Notes: generated by a model not told the origin, from the letters alone. A DNA stretch of 17,383 nt from Hyphomicrobiales bacterium (GCA_014380505.1 JACMJT010000082.1:1-17383); one strand, 5' to 3'; counted from the first letter of the stretch, positions 6,853 to 14,051 are shown. Numbers and translations: made by a program.

Positions 6853-8115
6853 ATGGCCCTCGGCAGCAAATTGGCATCGGTCCTCCGCCGGATGGCATTT
6901 GACCAGAACGGTACAACGGCGGTGATTGTAGCCCTGGCCGCGGTGCCGATGTTGCTGGCTGCGGGTGTCGGCATCGACATGGTGCGCTATGCCTCGGCCC
7001 GGAGCGCCCTCCAGTCGGCCCTTGACGCAGGCGCCCTAGCGGCCGCCGCGGCGACCAATTTGTCCACCCCGGCCCGTATCGCCGCTGGTGATTCGACCTT
7101 CTCGGAGAATATCGAGGCCGCCGCGATTGGCAGCGCCACCGTGTCCCGGAGTTTCAGCATGGTGGACGGAACCGTCATGGCGGCGGCATCCTTCGAACTC
7201 CCCGTAAGCCTCATGCAGCTTGCAGGTTTCAGCGCGATGGAAGTCGAGGCTGAAACCGAAATCAACATCCCCCAGAACAAGAAGGCCGAAATAGCCCTCG
7301 TTCTCGATTATTCGGGCTCCATGAACGAAGTGCTGAGCGGCGAAGTCAAATATGTCGCCATGCGGAACGCCGCCAAGGACCTGGTGAACGGACTGGCGGA
7401 CAGCAATCCGGCCAATGTCAAGTTTGGCCTGGTGCCGTTTTCGCACCATGTCTGGGTGACGCTTCCCAAGCAGTATGTGAAAGGCCAGTCCGGCGCCGGC
7501 AATTGGACCGGCTGCACCCAGGATCGCAAATATCCCCATAATGTGACCGACGCCACGCCAACCTCCGCCGTTGCCTCGAAATGGGGCCAGCCCATTGCAC
7601 CCGTTCATGCCAGCAGCGGCTGCGGCGCCTATGTGCCGAACGATCTGATCGTCAAGCCCCTCACCGACGATTTCGCCGCGATCAATACCCAGCTCGACGC
7701 CATGGAGCCCTATGCCTGGACCCATATCGCGCTGGGCGCCGAATTTGGTTACCACCTGCTGTCGCCCAACGCGCCCTTCGCCGAAGGGGCAAGCTACGCC
7801 GACACAACGACCCAGAAAATCATGGTGCTGCTCACCGATGGCATGCAGACGGAACCGGCCTTCGGCCCCGGCCCCCGCACCGTGGCCCAGGGCGAAGACA
7901 ATCTTGAGGAGATTTGCGCCAACGCCAAGGCCTCGGGCATCACCGTCATGAGCATCGCCTACAACATCGACGACGTTGCCACTGTGGATCGTCTGCGCAA
8001 TTGCACCACGGATCCGGATAAGGATTTCTTCAGTGTGGGCGAGGGTGAAAACATCGCCGCGGCCTTCGACGCGATCAAGCAGCAGATCACCGCGCAAATC
8101 TTCATCGGGAAATGA
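6853..8115 (+). CDS. TadG-like protein with von Willebrand factor A domain
   Basis: The 420-residue product begins with a short basic segment and then one hydrophobic helix (about residues 22-41, preceded by DQNGTTAV), the N-terminal pattern of the Tad/TadE/TadG pseudopilin-like proteins (PF13400). A von Willebrand factor A domain follows, with the metal-site motif DYSGS (Asp 152, Ser 154, Ser 156) and the late LLTDGMQ segment (Asp 329). Family members are anchored in the inner membrane with the VWA domain in the periplasm and serve Flp/tight-adherence pili or related envelope functions. AAGGAG at 6841-6846 supports ATG 6853. No other tad or cpa gene is present in the window, so the gene is isolated from any pilus locus seen here, and its precise role is unknown. 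Four Cys between about residues 215 and 378 could form disulphides. Confidence 0.88.
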   Translation: MALGSKLASVLRRMAFDQNGTTAVIVALAAVPMLLAAGVGIDMVRYASARSALQSALDAGALAAAAATNLSTPARIAAGDSTFSENIEAAAIGSATVSRSFSMVDGTVMAAASFELPVSLMQLAGFSAMEVEAETEINIPQNKKAEIALVLDYSGSMNEVLSGEVKYVAMRNAAKDLVNGLADSNPANVKFGLVPFSHHVWVTLPKQYVKGQSGAGNWTGCTQDRKYPHNVTDATPTSAVASKWGQPIAPVHASSGCGAYVPNDLIVKPLTDDFAAINTQLDAMEPYAWTHIALGAEFGYHLLSPNAPFAEGASYADTTTQKIMVLLTDGMQTEPAFGPGPRTVAQGEDNLEEICANAKASGITVMSIAYNIDDVATVDRLRNCTTDPDKDFFSVGEGENIAAAFDAIKQQITAQIFIGK

Positions 8116-8130
8116 TTCTTCCACTCTCCA

Positions 8131-8183
8131 TCACCGGCCCTGAGCCGGTGATCCAGACTGGATGGCAGGGTCAAGCCCTGCCA
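8131..8183. repeat. Double-hairpin palindromic repeat between convergent genes
   Basis: Two perfect 8-base-pair hairpins stand in tandem. TCACCGGC (8131-8138) pairs with GCCGGTGA (8144-8151) around CCTGA, and TGGCAGGG (8163-8170) pairs with CCCTGCCA (8176-8183) around TCAAG. The linker is TCCAGACTGGA, itself partly palindromic. This bipartite design matches a REP-like element that I recall as repeated many times in Rhizobiales intergenic regions. It fills the 84-base gap between the stop codons of the TadG-like gene and rmuC, where it may act as a bidirectional transcription barrier. No T-runs follow either hairpin. Confidence 0.85.
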
Positions 8184-8199
8184 CGGAGAGAAGTGAGTG

Positions 8200-9351
8200 T
8201 TATCCCCGCTCGACGAGCCGTGGCTTCGTTTCGACAGCAGCAAGGCGAGGAGCTTCCTCGAGATCCATGCTCTCGATGCGGAGGCCCCGCTTGGCGATCT
8301 TGTCGGCGGAGACGTTGAGCTTGTCTAGATCGGCGTTGGCCGCGCCGAAATGCCTCTGCAAATCGCCGACGCGCTCCTGCAGGCGTCCCACGTCTTCAAG
8401 GAGCCGCGAAACCTCGACCTGAATCAGCCCGGCTTGCTCGCGCATCGCCACGTCTTTGAAGATCGCCTGCATGGTCTGGATGAGCAGCATGAGGACGTTG
8501 GGCGAAGCGACGATGACACGAGCCCGGTGGGCCTTCTGAATGACATCCTCGAAATGCTCATAGAGGTCGGCGTAAATCGACTCCGAGGGAACGAACATGA
8601 TGGCGGTCTCGTGGGTCTCGCCGGCGATCAGGTATTTCTCCGAAATGTCCTTCACATGCTTGAGCACATCGGAACGCAGGCGCGCTTGCGCCGATTTCAC
8701 TTCGCCATCGCCTCGCGCCAGTTTCAGCGCATTGAAGGCTTCAAGCGGAAATTTAGCGTCGATCACCAGCCGAAGCTCCGAATCCGGCAGCTTGATCAGG
8801 CAATCGGGCCTGGTGGCGTTGGAGAGTGCGGGCTGGAAAGCATAGGCGCCGCCATGGAGCCCATCGCGGATGATGGCTTCCATGCGCCCCTGACCATAGG
8901 CGCCGCGCGCCTGCTTGTTGGCGAGAATGTCCTTGAGGCTCACCATTTCGCTTGAGAGAGCGCTGAGATTTTTCTGGGCCGCATCGATGACGGCAAGGCG
9001 CTCATAGAGTTGCGTCAATGATTGGCCGGTGCGTTCGGTCTGATCGTGGAGACCAACACCAAGGCGCTGGCCCACCTGGTCGAGGCGCGCTTCAAGGGTG
9101 CGGGTGAGATGGGCCTGGGAGCCTTGCGCCTGTTCGGCAAAACCGCGCAGATGCCCGGCCATTTCGGCCAAACGGTATTCAAGTTCCGAGGCGCGGCGCG
9201 TGGCGTCGAGAGCTTGACCGCGATGCAGGGATTGCGCCCTCCAGGCGAAGATGACCGCCGCCGTCAACAGCAAGAGAGCCGTCACAGCCAATACATCGAG
9301 AAGCGTGTACGGGTTTTGTCCGATCCGGAAAACGATCTGGTCGAGATGCAT
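8200..9351 (-). CDS. rmuC: DNA recombination protein RmuC homologue
   Basis: RmuC is a predicted membrane-anchored nuclease-like protein linked to suppression of inversions at short inverted repeats; its biochemical activity is poorly defined. The 383-residue product has an N-terminal membrane helix (about residues 17-36), a coiled-coil stretch to about residue 130, and the RmuC domain (PF02646), a restriction-endonuclease-like fold. Characteristic pieces are DCLIKLPDSELRLVIDAKFP, with the Asp-Ala-Lys core, and MFVPSESIYADLYEH. The start is at ATG 9351, where no clear ribosome binding site is seen, so the true start is moderately uncertain. It converges with the TadG-like gene across a palindromic repeat and diverges from mscL across a 364-base gap. 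Confidence 0.93.
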   Translation of the reverse strand: MHLDQIVFRIGQNPYTLLDVLAVTALLLLTAAVIFAWRAQSLHRGQALDATRRASELEYRLAEMAGHLRGFAEQAQGSQAHLTRTLEARLDQVGQRLGVGLHDQTERTGQSLTQLYERLAVIDAAQKNLSALSSEMVSLKDILANKQARGAYGQGRMEAIIRDGLHGGAYAFQPALSNATRPDCLIKLPDSELRLVIDAKFPLEAFNALKLARGDGEVKSAQARLRSDVLKHVKDISEKYLIAGETHETAIMFVPSESIYADLYEHFEDVIQKAHRARVIVASPNVLMLLIQTMQAIFKDVAMREQAGLIQVEVSRLLEDVGRLQERVGDLQRHFGAANADLDKLNVSADKIAKRGLRIESMDLEEAPRLAAVETKPRLVERG

Positions 9352-9715
9352 GGGGCGCGAGACTAAACTGATTCGCAGCCATTAAAGAAAGTGGCCCGTC
9401 CATGCCTGATTAGAGGCACGAACGGGCCCTTGACCCGCACGACTCGGGACGGCGACAGGAGCCGCTTAGGCCAACTCATTCACAACGCAGGGACAAATGG
9501 AGATTGGTCTTCCCACTCTTGCACCGTCGGCTCGTTGGCCGTGTGATCCCCCGCTGAGATCGACATGGAGACTGATCTTGGAACGTGGCCTCAACACGGA
9601 CAGAGTGAGGCAATTTGGCGGCACGACCTGCCTTCAACGTATTTTCTGCTTCCGGCGGTAGGTCTAGCCAAGTAGCATTGGACACGTCGATGAAACCGTA
9701 ACGCGAGAAAGACGT
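9352..9715. other. 364-base gap between rmuC and mscL
   Basis: No recognisable gene is present. Promoters for both divergent neighbours must lie here or nearby. Visible structure includes the minus-strand terminator-like hairpin at 9384-9428 and a 15-base imperfect direct repeat (13 of 15 identical) at 9497-9511 and 9565-9579, beginning ATGGAGA. A minus-strand frame is open from GTG 9685 to a stop at 9476 (69 residues), ending about 48 bases before that hairpin, but its product resembles nothing I know and has no ATG start within the gap. No tRNA or known small RNA could be recognised. Confidence 0.5.
9384..9428 (-). terminator. Minus-strand intrinsic terminator-like hairpin
   Basis: On the minus strand, bases 9428-9414 (GGCCCGTTCGTGCCT) pair with 9407-9393 (AGGCATGGACGGGCC) around a six-base loop. 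This gives 15 uninterrupted pairs, two of them G-U, followed by ACTTTCTTTA. On the plus strand the same two positions become A-C and C-A mismatches and no T-run follows, so the structure favours leftward transcripts. No gene ending just upstream on that strand is annotated. It may stop antisense transcription from the mscL side or end an unrecognised RNA. Confidence 0.6.
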
Positions 9716-10138
9716 ATGTGGCAAGAATTTAAGATGTTTGCCCTTAAGGGCAATGCATTCGATCTGGCGATTGGCGTGATTGTCGGCGTGGCCTTCGGCA
9801 AGATCGTCGACGGCATCGTCACGCTGCTGATCATGCCGGTGATCGGCGCAATCACCGGTGGCCTCAACTTCGACAATTACTTCCTGCCGTTGTCGGCGGA
9901 AGTGACCGCAATCAGTCTTGCCGATGCCCAGAAACAAGGCGCAGTGCTGGGCTACGGCGCTTTTATCACCCTCATCATCAATTTCCTGATCGTCGCGTTC
10001 ATCCTGTTCCAGCTTGTAAAAATATCCAACCGCATGAGGAAGGCCACGCCCGCAATCCCGCCGGGACCGACGCCCACCGAAGCGCTGCTCACTGAAATCC
10101 GCGATGTGCTGAAGAAGAAACGGCCCCTGAAGCGTTAA
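9716..10138 (+). CDS. mscL: Large-conductance mechanosensitive channel
   Basis: MscL is the inner-membrane channel that opens under high membrane tension to release solutes during hypo-osmotic shock. The 140-residue product has the usual size and layout: an N-terminal amphipathic helix MWQEFKMFALKGNAFDLAIG, first membrane helix about residues 14-43 containing the pore-lining VIVGVAFGKIVDGIV, a periplasmic loop, second membrane helix about 76-100, and a charged C-terminal helix ending EIRDVLKKKRPLKR. ATG 9716 is the natural start, with a modest purine-rich GAGAAAG upstream. It ends only six bases before the convergent end of the TetR-type gene, with no terminator hairpin between them. Confidence 0.97.
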   Translation: MWQEFKMFALKGNAFDLAIGVIVGVAFGKIVDGIVTLLIMPVIGAITGGLNFDNYFLPLSAEVTAISLADAQKQGAVLGYGAFITLIINFLIVAFILFQLVKISNRMRKATPAIPPGPTPTEALLTEIRDVLKKKRPLKR

Positions 10139-10144
10139 GCAAAG

Positions 10145-10792
10145 TCATATGGAACTTTCGAACTGATAGTCGCCGGTGTGCGCGGATTCCAGGTTGCCGG
10201 GCTCCACTTCGTCAAGGAAAACAAGGCCCGTCAAGATTTTTGAATAGTAGGGACCAAGCTCGAAGCGGCGCTGTTGGGATTCCTTGATGTCGAGCGCGTA
10301 GTAGCCAACCTGATGATAGTAGGTCACGCGCGCGCGCACTTCCGCTTCCAGGCCTTTGTAGCCGAAACCCTCGAATATTTCGGTCAACAGGCCGACGCGA
10401 TCAGCATCGACGTCCGTGAGCAGTTTTGCCACGGCGGTTGACCGCTGTGCCCATTCACGGACGGCGCGATCGTAACGCGGGTTGAACTCCCTCTCCAGCA
10501 TCCAGACTCCGATGAACGCGAGGTACCGGTTCCGGGGATCGGGCCTCGCCCGCTCCACGGCGCGGTGAAATGAATTGGTGTTTGCCTCCCGCCAGTTCGC
10601 CAGCAGGGCTTCATGAAGTTCTCCCCGCTTGGAAAAATGCCAGTAGAAGCTACCGGGAGTAACGCGAAGGAGCCTCGCCAGGGGTTCTATCTTGACGCTT
10701 TCGATGCCGGATTTGATGAGTATTTTCCGCGCCGCGAGTATCCAGTCCTGCCGTGTGAGCGCCTTGCCGCGCTTGCGGTTGGCCAGTGCCAT
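10145..10792 (-). CDS. TetR-family transcriptional regulator
   Basis: The 215-residue product has the TetR-type N-terminal DNA-binding domain: a first helix with ILAARKILIKSG, then the helix-turn-helix and its flank in LARLLRVTPGSFYWHFSKRGE (about residues 35-55), with the hallmark GSFYWHF. The long C-terminal domain, presumed to bind ligand and form dimers, has no recognisable subfamily signature. ATG 10792 is preferred over ATG 10804 because GGAGG stands five bases upstream of it. The gene is divergent from the amino-acid ABC transporter operon, with 141 bases between start codons, and a perfect palindrome lies in that gap. It is therefore the likely local regulator of the transporter and aminotransferase, and probably of itself. 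Its ligand is unknown; the imported compound or a metabolite of it is plausible. Confidence 0.9.
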   Translation of the reverse strand: MALANRKRGKALTRQDWILAARKILIKSGIESVKIEPLARLLRVTPGSFYWHFSKRGELHEALLANWREANTNSFHRAVERARPDPRNRYLAFIGVWMLEREFNPRYDRAVREWAQRSTAVAKLLTDVDADRVGLLTEIFEGFGYKGLEAEVRARVTYYHQVGYYALDIKESQQRRFELGPYYSKILTGLVFLDEVEPGNLESAHTGDYQFESSI

Positions 10793-10813
10793 AAACGCCT
10801 CCATAGGAAATTC

Positions 10814-10842
10814 TTGAACAGCTAGATAACATCGGCTAACAT
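10814..10842 (+). promoter_or_regulatory. Candidate promoter for the ABC transporter operon
   Basis: TTGAAC (10814-10819), a 17-base spacer and TAACAT (10837-10842) make a moderate sigma-70-type match that would start transcription near 10849, just before the palindrome at 10853-10868. On the other strand, TTGCTG (10851-10846), 17 bases and TATCTA (10828-10823) is a weaker candidate for the TetR gene. The two would overlap back to back. The region also contains TAACATCGGC twice in tandem (10827-10846). These are pattern matches only. Confidence 0.35.
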
Positions 10843-10852
10843 CGGCAGCAAC

Positions 10853-10868
10853 CATAGGGCTCCCTATG
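10853..10868. promoter_or_regulatory. Palindromic candidate operator for the TetR-type regulator
   Basis: CATAGGG and CCCTATG form a perfect 7-base inverted repeat around CT. It lies in the divergent gap, 61 bases upstream of the TetR start and 66 bases upstream of the binding-protein start, close to the predicted start of the transporter promoter. Many TetR proteins bind inverted repeats of about this size in exactly this position. Assignment to this regulator is inference from location. Confidence 0.6.
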
Positions 10869-10933
10869 TTATGAGATCCTGTGGCAAGCCGTCGAAGCAC
10901 GGAATTCAGGACAACAAACGGGAGGACAATGCA

Positions 10934-11842
10934 ATGAAATCCATTAAACTGACGAAATTCTGTCACGCCTCGGCGGTGACGCTGGCAGCCATGGCCTTCG
11001 CTGCCGTCTTTACGGCCAACGCCCAAGCGGCGACTTGTGAGGGAGCCGAGCTGATCAAGCCCGGCAAGCTCGTCGTCGCCTATAACGGCGATATGCCCGG
11101 CACCGGCACCAAGGACGGCAAGCTCATCGGCATCGACGGTTCGATGATGAACTGGGTGGCGGAGCAGCTTGGCCTCGAGGTTGAGCCCGCCCTCATGGAA
11201 TGGGCGGCCGAGATCGAGTCGGTGAAGGCCCGCCGGGTCGACATCATGCACGGCATGATGGGCTGGAACAAGCAGCGCACCGAAGTGATCGCCATCAGCG
11301 ATCCCATCTATTACGCCGGCGCTTTGATGACGCAGAAGAAAGGCTCGGGCATCACCACGCTCGATCAGCTCAAGGACAAGCGCATCGCCACCATCCAGGG
11401 CTTCGGCTGGATTCCCGATCTCAAGTCCATCAATACCGATTTACAGCTTTATGACACCTCCGATGCCGCCGTCCGCGATCTGGTGGCGGGGCGCATCGAT
11501 GTGCTGTTCGCCGATCCGCCGCTCATCCAGTGGGTGCAGACGCAAAATCCCGACTGGGCTCTCGAATCGGTGCCGGTGAATTTGCCCTATGACGAGAAAA
11601 TCCCCAACATCACTGGCAAATACATGATTGTCTTCGGCATGAGCAAGGAAGCGCCGAAGCTGGCGGCGTGCATCAACGCGGCCATCGCCGAACTTTGGAA
11701 GACTTGCGGCAATCTGACGACGGCGTCCGCATCCGGTTTCGCCGACAAATTCTGGTTCGAGCCGCCGGCGGAGAATCCGCGGATCGGCGTCGACCGGGAG
11801 GAAGGCTGGCAGTTACCAGCACTCGGCGCTTGCCCGTCGTAA
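10934..11842 (+). CDS. Amino-acid ABC transporter substrate-binding protein
   Basis: A periplasmic solute-binding protein of family 3 (PF00497), 302 residues. It has a Sec signal peptide (basic MKSIKLTK, hydrophobic core, cleavage expected after ANAQA at residue 32) and no lipobox. ATG 10934 is supported by GGAGG at 10921-10925, eight bases upstream. Residues that bind the alpha-carboxylate and alpha-amino group in HisJ-like proteins appear conserved: Arg 115 in NKQRTE and Asp 194 in LFADPP. An amino-acid-like ligand is therefore likely, but side-chain specificity cannot be read. The mature protein has four Cys (35, 246, 258, 300), enough for two disulphides. It is the first gene of the transporter operon and is separated from the ATPase gene by a strong hairpin. 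The TetR-type regulator is divergent. Confidence 0.92.
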   Translation: MKSIKLTKFCHASAVTLAAMAFAAVFTANAQAATCEGAELIKPGKLVVAYNGDMPGTGTKDGKLIGIDGSMMNWVAEQLGLEVEPALMEWAAEIESVKARRVDIMHGMMGWNKQRTEVIAISDPIYYAGALMTQKKGSGITTLDQLKDKRIATIQGFGWIPDLKSINTDLQLYDTSDAAVRDLVAGRIDVLFADPPLIQWVQTQNPDWALESVPVNLPYDEKIPNITGKYMIVFGMSKEAPKLAACINAAIAELWKTCGNLTTASASGFADKFWFEPPAENPRIGVDREEGWQLPALGACPS

Positions 11843-11853
11843 CCTGAAGCCTC

Positions 11854-11893
11854 ATCATCGCGGCGAATGAAAGTCACCGTTCGCCGCGGTGAT
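11854..11893 (+). other. Intercistronic hairpin between binding-protein and ATPase genes
   Basis: ATCATCGCGGCGAA (11854-11867) pairs with TTCGCCGCGGTGAT (11880-11893) over 14 base pairs with one G-U, leaving a 12-base loop (8 if two further inner pairs form). No proper T-run follows, so it is not a full intrinsic terminator. In transporter operons, hairpins at this place commonly shield the upstream binding-protein message from 3' exonucleases and lower expression of the membrane components. Here that function is inferred from position. Confidence 0.7.
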
Positions 11894-11905
11894 CTCGTTT
11901 GAGGG

Positions 11906-12682
11906 ATGGGGGAAGTGGGCGGACCGCTCCTGAAGATCGATGGGCTGTGCAAGGATTTCGGCCCCTTGCGCGTGTTGCGCGGCATCGACCTGTCGCTGAA
12001 CCACGGCCAGAAAATGGCGCTGGTCGGCCCCAGCGGATCGGGCAAGACCACGCTGCTCCGCTGCATCAACCGGCTCGAAATGCCAAGCGCCGGTCACATC
12101 CAGCTTGACGGCGAACTCATCGGCGAAAAACTCGACAACAACCGTTATGTGCGGATGAGCGAGCGCGATCTGGCGCGCCAGCGCATGGAGATGGGCTTCG
12201 TCTTCCAGAATTTTTATCTGTGGCCTCACCTGACTGCTCTTGAGAACGTCGCATTAGGGCCATGGCGCGTGCGCGGGCTCGCCCGCGAGGAAGCCTTTCA
12301 TCTCGCTCGCACCGTGCTCGACAAGGTGCATATGGGACACAAGGCCGATGAATATCCCGAGCGCCTGTCCGGCGGCCAGCAGCAGCGGATCGGCATCGCG
12401 CGGGCGCTTGCCCAGCAGCCGAAGCTTTTGCTCTTTGATGAACCGACCTCGGCGCTAGACCCGGAACTGGTGGGCGAGGTGTTGAATGTCATCCATGAAC
12501 TGGCACAGGAAGGGCGCTCCATGGTGCTGGTCACCCATGAAATCCGCTTCGCCCGCGATGTGGCCGACGAGATCGTGTTCATGGACGATGGCGTTGTCGT
12601 CGAGCAAGGGCCACCTGCGGCAGTACTCGATCAGCCGAAAAACGAACGCACACGCCGGTTCCTCGGCCAACTCAGGACCTGA
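11906..12682 (+). CDS. Amino-acid ABC transporter ATP-binding protein
   Basis: The cytoplasmic ATPase of a polar amino-acid transporter (GlnQ/HisP type), 258 residues. All motifs are intact: Walker A GPSGSGKT (41-48), Q-loop Gln 101 in FVFQNFYLWPHLT, signature LSGGQQQR (154-161), Walker B LLLFDEP with catalytic Glu 179, D-loop SALD and H-loop His 211. ATG 11906 directly abuts GAGGG, leaving no spacer. The GTG at 11915 would have better spacing, so the first three residues are uncertain. It follows the binding-protein gene after 63 bases containing a hairpin and precedes the first permease gene by two bases. It should couple ATP hydrolysis to import through the two permeases. Confidence 0.94.
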   Translation: MGEVGGPLLKIDGLCKDFGPLRVLRGIDLSLNHGQKMALVGPSGSGKTTLLRCINRLEMPSAGHIQLDGELIGEKLDNNRYVRMSERDLARQRMEMGFVFQNFYLWPHLTALENVALGPWRVRGLAREEAFHLARTVLDKVHMGHKADEYPERLSGGQQQRIGIARALAQQPKLLLFDEPTSALDPELVGEVLNVIHELAQEGRSMVLVTHEIRFARDVADEIVFMDDGVVVEQGPPAAVLDQPKNERTRRFLGQLRT

Positions 12683-12684
12683 GC

Positions 12685-13353
12685 ATGGAACCCAAGGGCG
12701 GCGGCGGCCTCGACAACATTCCCTACTATCTCAGCGTGCTCCTGCAAGGCGCCGGCATCACCGTAACACTCACCCTCGGCGCGCTCGTCATCGCCGTGGT
12801 GCTGGGTTTGGCGTTGGCGGCCTTCAAGGTCTCGCGCATTCCCCTGGCGCGGGGCTTCGTCAATATCTATGTCGAGATTTTCCGTGACATCCCGCCGCTC
12901 ACCCAGTTGTTCATCATCTATTTCGGTCTCACCTACGTCGGCATCTGGCTCGATCCCATTGCAGCGGCCATCGTCGGGCTCGGGCTCAACGGTTCGGCCT
13001 ATTGCGCCGAAATCTTCCGCTCGGGCTTTGCGGCGTTGCATCACGGCCAGCGCGAGGCGGCCGCTTCCATCGGCATGACGCCGGGCATGGCGATGCGCCA
13101 TGTGGTATTGCCACAGGCCTTGCGCATCACCCTGCCGCCACTCGGCAACTACGGCATCGGCCTGCTCAAGGATACCGCCGTCGCCTCGGCGGTGGCAGCG
13201 CCTGAAATCCTGTTTCGCGCCCGCAACCTCGCCACCGAGACATTCGAGACACCGCTGATCTATCTGCTCGTCGCCGTTCTCTATTTCTGCCTGACCTTCC
13301 CGCTCGCCCGCCTCGTCGACCGGCTGGAGCGTAACAGGAGGTCGTGGACATGA
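12685..13353 (+). CDS. Amino-acid ABC transporter permease 1
   Basis: An inner-membrane permease of the HisM/GlnP type (BPD_transp_1), 222 residues, with about five hydrophobic segments. The EAA loop that docks on the ATPase is GQREAAASIGMTPG followed by VVLPQALR (residues 121-147). The segment with VEIFRDIPPLTQLFIIYFGL is the standard family motif (about 63-82). ATG 12685 lies two bases after the ATPase stop, and the stop codon overlaps the start of the second permease (ATGA), so the pair is translationally coupled. It likely forms a heterodimer with permease 2 to make the channel. The substrate is not deducible from the permease sequence. Confidence 0.93.
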   Translation: MEPKGGGGLDNIPYYLSVLLQGAGITVTLTLGALVIAVVLGLALAAFKVSRIPLARGFVNIYVEIFRDIPPLTQLFIIYFGLTYVGIWLDPIAAAIVGLGLNGSAYCAEIFRSGFAALHHGQREAAASIGMTPGMAMRHVVLPQALRITLPPLGNYGIGLLKDTAVASAVAAPEILFRARNLATETFETPLIYLLVAVLYFCLTFPLARLVDRLERNRRSWT

Positions 13354-14051
13354 TGGCACTGGAAAATCTTGGCGCCTTCTTTGCCGTCTATGGCGGCAAG
13401 TGGGAAAGCTGGTCGGGCGAGATGTGGCGGGCGCTGATCGTGACGCTCGAAATCACCGGCGGCGCGTTCGCGCTCGGCCTCGCCATCGGCCTCATCGTCG
13501 CCATCGGGCGGCTGTCGAAGTCACCACTGCTCAGCAGGCTGTCGCTCGCCTATGTCGAGATCACCCGCGGCGTGCCGGCACTTGCCATCCTGTTTCTCAT
13601 CTATTTCGGGCTGGTGCCCTTGGGGGTGGTGATCGACGCGGTGCCGGCGGCGATCATCGGCCTGGGGCTCAGCGCTGGTGGCTATATCGCCGAGATCTTC
13701 CGTGCCGGCATCGAGGCGACCCACAAGGGCCAGCGTGAGGCGGGCCTCGCCGTCGGCATGACCGGCGGCGCCATCTACCGGTACGTTATTATCCCGCAAG
13801 CCACGCGCATTGCCCTGCCGCCGCTTCTCAACACACTTATCTCGGTGTTGAAGGACAGCTCGCTCGCCTCCCTCATCTCCGCCCCGGATATCATGCTCCG
13901 TGCCAAGGACATTTCCTCCACCGAATTCCTGCCGCTTCATATTCTGCTACTGGCTGGCGTCATGTATTTCATCCTGGCGCTGCCGTTGTCCTTTGCCGTC
14001 CGCGCCCTCGAAGCCCGCATGCGCCATGGCCTCGGCGCGCGCCTGACCTGA
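13350..14051 (+). CDS. Amino-acid ABC transporter permease 2
   Basis: The second inner-membrane permease, 233 residues, of the same family as permease 1. It has the family motif EITRGVPALAILFLIYFGL (about 70-88) and an EAA loop GQREAGLAVGMTGG followed by VIIPQATR (127-152). ATG 13350 is chosen because AGGAGG at 13336-13341 stands eight bases upstream and the codon overlaps the TGA of permease 1. A GTG at 13344 would add two residues. The N-terminal 25 residues before the first membrane helix are longer than usual and Trp-rich. Together with permease 1 it forms the probable heterodimeric channel. Confidence 0.93.
   Translation: MMALENLGAFFAVYGGKWESWSGEMWRALIVTLEITGGAFALGLAIGLIVAIGRLSKSPLLSRLSLAYVEITRGVPALAILFLIYFGLVPLGVVIDAVPAAIIGLGLSAGGYIAEIFRAGIEATHKGQREAGLAVGMTGGAIYRYVIIPQATRIALPPLLNTLISVLKDSSLASLISAPDIMLRAKDISSTEFLPLHILLLAGVMYFILALPLSFAVRALEARMRHGLGARLT

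Noticed and set aside
7036..8124. A 362-codon open frame antisense to the TadG-like gene.
   Set aside because: The VWA metal-site motif, membrane helix and ribosome binding site support the plus-strand gene; the antisense product has no recognisable domain.
9393..9470. A possible tRNA or tmRNA fragment near the minus-strand hairpin.
   Set aside because: No acceptor stem, T-loop consensus or tag-peptide reading frame could be found on either strand.
9476..9937. A 153-codon minus-strand frame over mscL and its upstream gap.
   Set aside because: The first half is the complement of mscL, with His/Asp/Arg-rich shadow composition. Only the part in the gap was kept, as a low-confidence observation.
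10793..11251. Upstream extension of the TetR frame to a 368-residue protein.
   Set aside because: The extension would cross the divergent promoter region and run antisense to the binding-protein gene. The GGAGG site before 10792 and the TetR family length support the short form.
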